From Novosphingobium malaysiense (lineage in GTDB: Bacteria > Pseudomonadota > Alphaproteobacteria > Sphingomonadales > Sphingomonadaceae): a stretch of 64,000 bases of DNA. The stretch spans positions 330,501-394,500 of the forward strand of contig NZ_JTDI01000002.1 in the NCBI RefSeq assembly GCF_000802225.1. The letters are read 5' to 3'. Numbering within the stretch: the stretch's first letter is position 1; every line of letters begins with the position of its first letter. The translations under genes and the position numbers were made by a program. The notes below the pieces were generated by a model, which did no database searches, was not told the origin of the DNA, and was given only the letters and a program-made list of their open reading frames with translations. Shown here piece after piece: positions 57,808 through 64,000 of the stretch.

Positions 57808-60009
57808 ATGGCCAAGAATACCGGCCCGCGCCGCAAGTCGAGCGGTCCTTCCCGACGTCCCGCGAAAAAGCCGCTCTGGCGTCGGGCGCTGCGTGCCTCG
57901 GTGATCTGGGGCTTTGCGCTGGCGCTGCTGGGGGCGATCTTCCTGGGTACGGCGATCTTTTTCACCGAACGCGAACTGCCCGATTACAGTGCGCTTAAGA
58001 GTAGCCAGAACGGGCAGATGATCGTCGTGCGCGCGCGCGACGGATCGGAACTGGTCTCGCTCGGGCCGAGCTACGGCAGGTGGCTGTCGTACGACCAGAT
58101 CCCGGACATCATGAAGGAAGCCATGGTCTCGGTGGAGGACCGGCGTTTCCGCGATCACTTCGGCATCGATCCGATCGGTCTGCTGCGCGCGGTGAAGGTG
58201 CGGTGGGACAAGGGCAGCTTCCGCCAGGGCGCCTCGACGATCACCCAGCAGCTTGCCCGCAATATTTTCCTGAACAATTCGAAGACCTTCGGCCGCAAGG
58301 CCCGCGAAGCCGTTCTTGCGCTGGCGCTGGAGCGCAAGTTCTCCAAGGACCAGATTCTCGAACTCTATCTCAACAAGGTCTATTTCGGCGGCGGCGCGTA
58401 CGGAATCGATGCCGCCAGCCGCAAGTTCTTCGGCCATCCGGCCACCGAGCTGTCGACGGCCGAGGCGGCGATCATCGCCGGTCTGGTGAAAGCGCCGTCG
58501 AACTATTCGCCCACTGCCGACGTCCAGGCTTCGATCGATCGCGGACAGGTGGTGCTCGGGCTGATGGCGAAGAATGGCGTCATCTCCCCGTCGGAGGCGC
58601 AGGACATCGATCTTTCCGACGTCAAGATCGCCAAGGAAAAGGGTCAGAACTCGGTCCGGTACTTCACCGACTGGGCCTTGCCGCAGCTCGACATGCTGCT
58701 GCCGGAAACCAATGAGCCGATCGAAGTGTGGACCACGCTCGATCCGGCCATGCAGAAGGCAGCGACCAAGGCCATCGACAGCAACGTGCCGAAGGGCGCG
58801 CAAGGTGCGCTTGTCAGCCTGGACCGCGACGGTGCCGTTCTGGCGATGGTGGGCGGTACCGACTATGTCACCTCCAACTACAACCGGGCCACCAACGCCT
58901 TGCGTCAGCCCGGTTCCGCCTGGAAGCTGTTCGTCTACATGGCGGCGCTCGAGGCGGGCTATACGCCAAGCGACCGCGTCGTGGACGAACCGGTCACCAT
59001 CGATGGCTGGAGCCCGCAGAACTCGGGACGCAACTATGCGGGCGAGATCGACGTGCGCACGGCGTTTGCCTATTCCAAGAACACCGTGGCGGCACAGCTC
59101 GGCAACGAAGTCGGCTTCGGAACGGTGGCCAGCATGGCCCGCCGCTTCGGCATCACCTCGCCGATCAACACCCGGCCCGCGATGGTTCTGGGCACCTCGG
59201 AAGTGCGGGTGATAGACATGACCCGCGCCTTTGCAGAAGTCTCTTCGGGCGGCACGTCGGTAGAGCCTTACGGTATCACCAAGGTGACCACGAGCGACGG
59301 CGAGTTGCTCTACCAGCACAAGTCGGTGCAAGGGCAGGTACTGGTGCCGCACTACGTGGCGGCCGGCATCACCGACTTGCTGCAGACGGCAGTCGCTACT
59401 GGTACCGGCCGCGCGGCGCAGATCGGTCGTCCGGTTGCGGGCAAGACCGGTACGACCAGTTCCAACAAGGACGGGTGGTTCCTGGGCTTCTCGAGCGGTG
59501 TGACCACGGGCGTCTGGATGGGCCGCGACGACGCCAAGCCGGTGTCGGGTCTCTTCGGGGGCCATGCGCCGGCGCGTGCCTTCGCCGACTACATGAAGGT
59601 CGCTGTCGCCAAGCGGCCGGTCGAACAGTTCGATACCAAGCTGCAGTTGCCAGAATGGCAGCTCGAACCCGATGACGAGTATCTCCAGGGCAATCCGGAC
59701 GACTATTACTACATCGACGAGAACGGGAACCTTGTGCAGCCGGGCAGCGGCGTGCGTTCTGATGACCAACCGCGTTACGAGGATGGAAGCTTTGGTCCCG
59801 GGCCGGGTCCGGGCACGCCTCAAGTGCCGGACTACGGGCCGCAACCGGCGCCGCCTGCTGCGAGCGACGATTTCCTCGACCGCGCCACCGGGCAAGACGG
59901 GCCCGATCAGGATCCCGGCCTGCGCCAGGGGCGTGGGCTCGGATCGCCGCAGTCGATCCTGCCTTCGCCACGTCCGACGGCGACGCGCACTCCTTCCGGA
60001 AACTTCTGA
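57808..60009 (+). CDS. Class A penicillin-binding protein (PBP1A-like)
   Basis: Bifunctional peptidoglycan synthase: 733 residues, inner membrane with periplasmic domains. A basic N-terminal tail, one helix (about 32-53), glycosyltransferase 51 domain with catalytic Glu110 (SVEDRRFRDHFGIDP), RQGASTITQQLARNIF and LNKVYFGGGAYGIDAASRKF, then the transpeptidase domain with nucleophile Ser370 in RQPGSAWKLF, SKN in FAYSKNTVAAQ, and GKTGTTSSN around 545. The last 95 residues after the transpeptidase are Asp-, Pro- and Gly-rich and probably disordered (PDDYYYIDENGN, GPGPGPGTPQ). ATG 57808, weak ribosome-binding site. A bidirectional terminator follows. Confidence 0.93.
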   Translation: MAKNTGPRRKSSGPSRRPAKKPLWRRALRASVIWGFALALLGAIFLGTAIFFTERELPDYSALKSSQNGQMIVVRARDGSELVSLGPSYGRWLSYDQIPDIMKEAMVSVEDRRFRDHFGIDPIGLLRAVKVRWDKGSFRQGASTITQQLARNIFLNNSKTFGRKAREAVLALALERKFSKDQILELYLNKVYFGGGAYGIDAASRKFFGHPATELSTAEAAIIAGLVKAPSNYSPTADVQASIDRGQVVLGLMAKNGVISPSEAQDIDLSDVKIAKEKGQNSVRYFTDWALPQLDMLLPETNEPIEVWTTLDPAMQKAATKAIDSNVPKGAQGALVSLDRDGAVLAMVGGTDYVTSNYNRATNALRQPGSAWKLFVYMAALEAGYTPSDRVVDEPVTIDGWSPQNSGRNYAGEIDVRTAFAYSKNTVAAQLGNEVGFGTVASMARRFGITSPINTRPAMVLGTSEVRVIDMTRAFAEVSSGGTSVEPYGITKVTTSDGELLYQHKSVQGQVLVPHYVAAGITDLLQTAVATGTGRAAQIGRPVAGKTGTTSSNKDGWFLGFSSGVTTGVWMGRDDAKPVSGLFGGHAPARAFADYMKVAVAKRPVEQFDTKLQLPEWQLEPDDEYLQGNPDDYYYIDENGNLVQPGSGVRSDDQPRYEDGSFGPGPGPGTPQVPDYGPQPAPPAASDDFLDRATGQDGPDQDPGLRQGRGLGSPQSILPSPRPTATRTPSGNF

Positions 60010-60066
60010 GACCGGTCCTAAGGCCGGCCCTGGGACCGGCCATGTATGCGATTGCGGCCTGACATG

Positions 60067-60105
60067 AAAAGAGCCCGCCGGGTGTGCCGGCGGGCTCTTA
60101 TTTTT
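60067..60105. terminator. Bidirectional hairpin terminator between the PBP and degP
   Basis: GAGCCCGCCGG (60071-60081) pairs with CCGGCGGGCTC (60087-60097) around a short loop, followed by TTATTTTTG on the plus strand and by TTTTCATG on the minus strand, so it serves both converging genes. Confidence 0.9.
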
Positions 60106-60127
60106 GTCCCGAAGGGCCAGCGTGCGA

Positions 60128-61657
60128 TCAGCGAATGCGGACCGGCACGAAAATCGGCGACTGCCCACGAGGCTGAACGCGCAGCAGGACTGCCGAGCGG
60201 TTGTCCGCCTTGGCTGCCTTGATCGCCGCTTCGAGGTCGGCCTGCGAGCTCACGTCCCTGCCGTTTGCCGACAGGATGATGAAGCCGCGCGCAAAGCCCT
60301 TCTGACCGGCATCGGAGCTGGGGTCGACGGCAACCACGACGACGCCCTTGGTGCTGTCCGAAGCGCCGAGCTGGCGGGCAATTTGCGGGGTCAGCGGGGT
60401 CACCGAAAGGCCGATGGCTTTCTCGATATACCCCTGTTCCTGCTGGGCCGGCGGGTTGTTGAAGGGGTTGTCGTCCTGTCCGCCGTCGGGCGCGAACGAC
60501 TGGGCGAGTTCATCCTCGCTCGGCCGCTTGTCGACGGTGGCTGTCAACGTCATCCTGCGACCGTTGCGGATCAGTTCGATCGGCACGCGGCTGCCCGGCT
60601 CGGTGTTTGCGACGAGATAGGACAGCGTCTGGTCCTTGGTGACTTCCTTGCCGCCGACCTTGGTGATGACGTCGCCCGCCTTGATCCCTGCCTTCGCGGC
60701 AGCGCCATCGGGCTCGACGGCCTGGATGAATTCACCCTTGTTGTGCTCGAGACCCAGCGAATCGGCGAGATCGTCATTGAGCGGCTGGATGCGGACACCG
60801 AGATACCCGCGTTCGATCGCCTCGCCCTTGATCAGCTTCTGCACGATCGGGGCAGCGGTCTCTGCCGGAATGGCAAAGCCGATGCCGACACTGCCGCCGG
60901 TGGGCGAGAAGATCGCGTTGTTGATACCGATGACCTGCCCGTTCATGTCGAACATCGGTCCGCCCGAGTTGCCACGGTTGATGGCGGCATCAGTCTGCAG
61001 GTAGCGGTCGTAGGCGCCGCCGGCACCCGTGTTGCGGTAGACCGCCGAGATGATGCCCGAGGTCACTGTACCGCCGAGCCCGAACGGGTTGCCGATGGCA
61101 ATGATCCAGTCGCCCACGCGGGCATCGCGCGAATCCCCGAATTTCACGAAAGGCAGCGTTTTTCCGGTGCTGATCTTGAGCACCGCAAGGTCTGAAGCGG
61201 CGTCCTTGCCGACCAGCTTGGCCGGATACTCGTCGCCGTTGGCCATGGTGATCGTGATCGATTCGACCTCACCCTTGCCGTCGGCCGTGATGACGTGATT
61301 GTTGGTCACGACGTAACCGTCAGCCGAGATGATGAAGCCCGATCCCAGCGACTGCGCTTCGCGCGTCTGCGGGCCTGCGCCGTTCGGATTTCCGAACAGT
61401 CCTTCGAAGGGCGTGCCGGCGAAGGGGTTGTTGCTCTGCACCTTGATACGCTGGCGGGTGGAGATGTTCACCACCGCAGGCGCCAACTGTTCCGTCAGGT
61501 CGGCGAAGCTGGCCGGAGCCCCGGATCGGGGGACCACCTTCGATATCTGGCTCGCCTCGTTCTGGGCTACCTGGGCACCGGCTGGATAACCGGTCGCGAG
61601 TGAAAGGGTCGCGCCCCCGAGAAGGAGCGCCGTCGTCAATCCATAAGCATATCGCAC
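60128..61657 (-). CDS. degP: Do family serine endopeptidase (DegP/HtrA)
   Basis: Periplasmic protease and chaperone of about 509 residues. A signal peptide (about residues 1-28, ending near GYPAGA) precedes the trypsin-like domain with the triad His in VVTNNHVITADG, Asp in KDAASDLAVLKI and Ser in INRGNSGGPMFDMNG; two PDZ domains follow (YLGVRIQPLND and KAIGLSVTPLTPQ). I place the start at GTG 61657 (AAAGGA ten bases ahead); ATG 61684 adds nine residues but has no ribosome-binding site. It follows hflC after about 140 bases, on the same strand, a conserved alphaproteobacterial order. Confidence 0.93.
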   Translation of the reverse strand: MRYAYGLTTALLLGGATLSLATGYPAGAQVAQNEASQISKVVPRSGAPASFADLTEQLAPAVVNISTRQRIKVQSNNPFAGTPFEGLFGNPNGAGPQTREAQSLGSGFIISADGYVVTNNHVITADGKGEVESITITMANGDEYPAKLVGKDAASDLAVLKISTGKTLPFVKFGDSRDARVGDWIIAIGNPFGLGGTVTSGIISAVYRNTGAGGAYDRYLQTDAAINRGNSGGPMFDMNGQVIGINNAIFSPTGGSVGIGFAIPAETAAPIVQKLIKGEAIERGYLGVRIQPLNDDLADSLGLEHNKGEFIQAVEPDGAAAKAGIKAGDVITKVGGKEVTKDQTLSYLVANTEPGSRVPIELIRNGRRMTLTATVDKRPSEDELAQSFAPDGGQDDNPFNNPPAQQEQGYIEKAIGLSVTPLTPQIARQLGASDSTKGVVVVAVDPSSDAGQKGFARGFIILSANGRDVSSQADLEAAIKAAKADNRSAVLLRVQPRGQSPIFVPVRIR

Positions 61658-61798
61658 GGGCTTCACGTCCTTTGATTCCTCCATTGTGGCGGCGTCAATG
61701 CGCCATCCATCCGACCCCGGCCCGATTGACGCCCTAACGGCTTAACCGGGATTGAATAGGACCGGCATTTTGGCCTTTTTTCGGCCCTTCTGGCCCAA

Positions 61799-62638
61799 TT
61801 ACGGCTCCTTGAAGTGCTTCAGGTAGGCATTGTCGGGCGAAAGCAGAAGGGTCTTGCCCGCACCGTCCTTCGCGAAGGAAACCCGATAGCTCTGCATGGC
61901 GCGGTAGAAATCGTAGAATTGGGGGTCCTTGCCGAACGCTTCCGCATATATCTTCGCGGCCTGGGCTTCGGCGTCGGCACGGATGATCTGCGCATCGCGC
62001 TGGCCGCGCGCGCTGATCGTCTTGGCTTCTTCCTCACGGCTGGCGCGCATGCGGGTGAAAGCGCTTTCGAGGGCCCCTTCGGGCAGGTCCGCCCGCTTGA
62101 TCCGCACGTCGACCACCTGCGCGCCGTATTCACGCGCCTCGCGGTCGAGCAGATCGCGGATATTGGCCATCGCCTTGCCGCGGTCCGCCGTGAGCAGCGA
62201 CGAGAAAGTGCGCTTGCCCAGTTCCTGGCGAACCACCGAGGACAGGATCGGTTCGAGCTGCTGCGTCACGCGCGCCGTGGTGCCGGCAGCCTGGACCATC
62301 CTGATCGGATCGATGATGCGGTAACGGGCATAGGCATCGACATTCAGCCGCTGCTGATCGGTCGAAAGAACCTGCTGTGATTGCATGTCGACCGAGAGCA
62401 GGCGCTTGTCGATGCGCTCGACGCGCTCGTAGCCGGGGATGCGCCAGTGCACACCGGCACCGGTCTCACCGTATGGCGCGTTCGGCACGAACGGATTGTA
62501 GACGCGGACCGGCTTACCGCCGCGGATGACGACGGCCTGTTCGTCTTCCGGCACGATGATGAGGCTTAGCAGGATCCCCGCGATGATGACCGCGGCGGCT
62601 ATCCACGCGGACTTGTACTGGTGCCACACGTCTCCCAT
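61799..62638 (-). CDS. hflC: Membrane protease modulator HflC
   Basis: SPFH/band-7 protein that with HflK forms a periplasm-facing assembly regulating the FtsH protease. The 279-residue product has an N-terminal anchor (AAVIIAGILLSLIIV), the band-7 region YERVERIDKRLLSVDMQ and VDAYARYRIIDPIRM, and a coiled-coil end with RADAEAQAAKIYAEAF. ATG 62638 overlaps the hflK stop by one base (TGATG); a GTG one codon upstream is also in frame. It is translationally coupled to hflK. Confidence 0.95.
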   Translation of the reverse strand: MGDVWHQYKSAWIAAAVIIAGILLSLIIVPEDEQAVVIRGGKPVRVYNPFVPNAPYGETGAGVHWRIPGYERVERIDKRLLSVDMQSQQVLSTDQQRLNVDAYARYRIIDPIRMVQAAGTTARVTQQLEPILSSVVRQELGKRTFSSLLTADRGKAMANIRDLLDREAREYGAQVVDVRIKRADLPEGALESAFTRMRASREEEAKTISARGQRDAQIIRADAEAQAAKIYAEAFGKDPQFYDFYRAMQSYRVSFAKDGAGKTLLLSPDNAYLKHFKEP

Positions 62639-63825
62639 CACTGACCTCCCTTGGCCGTGACGGTCGTCGAGCCGTCAGACATGTCGTTGTTCGCGTGCCG
62701 GCGGATTTCCGAGAGCGGCAGATAGGGCGTCACGTTGTCCCCTTCCGCCACCACCGTGTTCGTGTCGCGCACGACACCTTCCATTGTCTCGTAGTACATG
62801 CGTCGTTTCGTCACTTCCGGGGCGAGCCGGTATTCCTCGTAGACCTTGTTGAACGCGGAGGCGTTGCCCTGCGCTTCGGCCAGCTTCTGTTGGGCCCATG
62901 CGCGTGCCTCGGAACGGTCGCGCTCGGCTTCCTGCTGCGCGACGGTGACCTGCTCGAAGGCTGCCTTGGTCTTCGCCGGCGGGTCCGCCTTCTTGATTTC
63001 CACGCCCTGCACGGCGACGCCCGACTTGTAGTAGTCGAGGATGCGCTGCATGCGCTCGCGAACGTCCTGTTCCACTTGCGCGCGGCCGGCGCCCGAAATC
63101 GCATCGTTGAGCGAGATCTGCGCGATCGAGGCGCGCATCGCCGCCTCTGCCACTTCGCGCACCGTCTCGTCGGGATCGGCGAGGCGGAACTTGAAGTTCT
63201 TCAGGTTCTTGATGTTCCAGCGCACCAGATAACTGAGGTCGACGAGGTTCTTGTCGCTCGTCAGCATCAGCTTCTCGTTGTCGTTGTCTGGAATCATGTC
63301 GACCCGAAACGAGCGCACGTCCTCCACGTCGACGTGCTCGACCGGCCAGGGGAGGGTGAAGCTGATACCCGAATCGATCGAGCGCGAGTACTGGCCGAAG
63401 CGGGTGACGATGGCCTGTTCCTTGGGACCGATCGTGTGGAACATCGAAAGCCCCAGCAGAACGGCAACGGCCAGACCCATGCCCAGCGGCAACCACGACT
63501 TTCCGTCGGGCCGACGCGGGAGGTTGGGAAACCCTCCCCCCGGACCGCGCGGACCGCCGCCTCCGGACCGGCGCTGTTCGCGACCACGGAAGATGTCCTC
63601 GATACTGGCGGAACGGCGCGGCGGGGTCTCGCCGCTCGGAAGCCACGGATTGCGCGGCCCCTTGCTGTCGGAGGGACCGTCGCCGGGGTGGTCTCCGGAT
63701 TCGCCGGACGTGTCGTCGTCCCCGTTATCGCCGGAGTCCCCGTTGCCTTTCCCACCGCCCCAGGGGCTGTTGCGACCGGCCATGGCCAGTCCCGCGCGTG
63801 CTATTGCGTCACCGAAAGCTTTCAT
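62638..63825 (-). CDS. hflK: Membrane protease modulator HflK
   Basis: Partner of HflC, an inner-membrane SPFH/band-7 protein of about 395 residues. The N-terminal 100 residues are Gly-, Asp-, Pro- and Ser-rich (GGGKGNGDSGDNGDDD), as in alphaproteobacterial HflK; a helix (about 115-135, LGMGLAVAVLLGLSMF) is followed by the band-7 domain (IVTRFGQYSRSIDSGISF, YLVRWNIKNLKNF) and a coiled coil with QQEAERDRSEARAWAQQKL. Start ATG 63825 is used; ATG 63783 (MAGRNSPWGG) would remove 14 residues. Neither has a good ribosome-binding site. It is the first gene of hflK-hflC, followed by degP. Confidence 0.94.
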   Translation of the reverse strand: MKAFGDAIARAGLAMAGRNSPWGGGKGNGDSGDNGDDDTSGESGDHPGDGPSDSKGPRNPWLPSGETPPRRSASIEDIFRGREQRRSGGGGPRGPGGGFPNLPRRPDGKSWLPLGMGLAVAVLLGLSMFHTIGPKEQAIVTRFGQYSRSIDSGISFTLPWPVEHVDVEDVRSFRVDMIPDNDNEKLMLTSDKNLVDLSYLVRWNIKNLKNFKFRLADPDETVREVAEAAMRASIAQISLNDAISGAGRAQVEQDVRERMQRILDYYKSGVAVQGVEIKKADPPAKTKAAFEQVTVAQQEAERDRSEARAWAQQKLAEAQGNASAFNKVYEEYRLAPEVTKRRMYYETMEGVVRDTNTVVAEGDNVTPYLPLSEIRRHANNDMSDGSTTVTAKGGQ

Positions 63826-63960
63826 GCCGCTATCTATAGGAACCTGCGCCGCAAAATACAGGGCCTCTCTTGCCCTTTTTCCGCGAGTACGCCACCTGAG
63901 CGGCCATGTGGCGCGCATTGAAGAATCTGTGGCGAAAGCAGCGCGAACCAGGAGAAGGCA

Positions 63961-64000
63961 TGACGAGTGACGCTGGCGACCGATTGAAAACCCTGCTTCC
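63961..64000 (+). CDS. Start of a rightward gene cut by the window edge
   Basis: ATG 63961 with AGGAGAAGGC directly ahead begins a frame (MTSDAGDRLKTLLP) that remains open to the window end; the frame also extends upstream to an ATG at 63906. It diverges from hflK. In related genomes this position is often held by a Mrp/ApbC-type iron-sulfur carrier gene, but the 13 visible codons cannot show this. Confidence 0.45.

Noticed and set aside
57736..60168. 810-codon minus-strand frame opposite the PBP gene
   Set aside because: Antisense shadow of the PBP gene, no recognisable domain or ribosome-binding site.

Overview
The window is a high-GC chromosomal segment of an alphaproteobacterium, most probably a sphingomonad (Novosphingobium or Sphingobium type). 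The pointers are the gene families (TonB-dependent receptor with a TetR regulator, RcnB-like protein, DUF7064-type protein, HWE histidine kinase, class I PII/GlnA pair) and EcfG-type promoters. The genus is inferred from protein style, not from a search. No rRNA, tRNA, CRISPR array, prophage block or insertion sequence was seen; the segment reads as core chromosome with a few accessory genes.

Layout. 0-11 kb: the start of glnD (leftward), lgt with a coupled MidA-like methyltransferase, then a leftward run of a 5'-nucleotidase lipoprotein, a zincin, a DUF2252 protein, an HWE histidine kinase and gyrB. 10.5-15.5 kb: an M20 peptidase, a ZIP transporter, two tandem paralogous 26-residue membrane peptides, guaA and a CHRD lipoprotein. 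15.5-24 kb: a DoxX-like protein, a TonB receptor with its TetR neighbour, tldD, a zinc-finger protein and wecB-wecC for UDP-ManNAcA. 24-33 kb: alpha carbonic anhydrase, dcd, a GH24 lysozyme, a fasciclin/RcnB-like pair, glnA, glnB, then an operon of M17 aminopeptidase, SH3-only protein and argC. 33-43.8 kb: a DUF3298-type lipoprotein, map, a DUF7064-type protein, aroC, a tightly overlapping NAD-salvage operon (ArsC-like, pnuC, NadR-type kinase), an oxidoreductase, a permease-like protein, ubiG and lysC. 43.8-55 kb: a double-receiver diguanylate cyclase, DUF2239 and GIY-YIG genes, a CoA-transferase-like protein, katG, a nitronate-monooxygenase-like/purU/VOC run and a second diguanylate cyclase. 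55-64 kb: SDR, dienelactone hydrolase, msrB, a class A PBP and hflK-hflC-degP.

Working together. GlnD at the left edge is the enzyme that uridylylates GlnB, which in turn controls GlnA adenylylation; glnB-glnA lies 29 kb away behind a sigma-54-like site. HflK/HflC/DegP, the PBP, MsrB and KatG form an envelope and oxidative-stress theme. GGAAC-N16/17-CGTT sequences, the EcfG general-stress promoter, lie just upstream of katG, the CHRD lipoprotein, the RcnB-fasciclin pair and a small membrane protein, with a near match at the DUF2252 gene. An HWE kinase, a family that feeds the EcfG pathway in alphaproteobacteria, is also present.

The least explained items are the twin 26-residue peptides at 12.9-13.2 kb, the SH3 protein lacking a catalytic domain at 31.3 kb, the duplicated ATCCGGGTAAA operator between the DUF2239 and GIY-YIG genes, and the pseudo-receiver cyclase at 43.8 kb.
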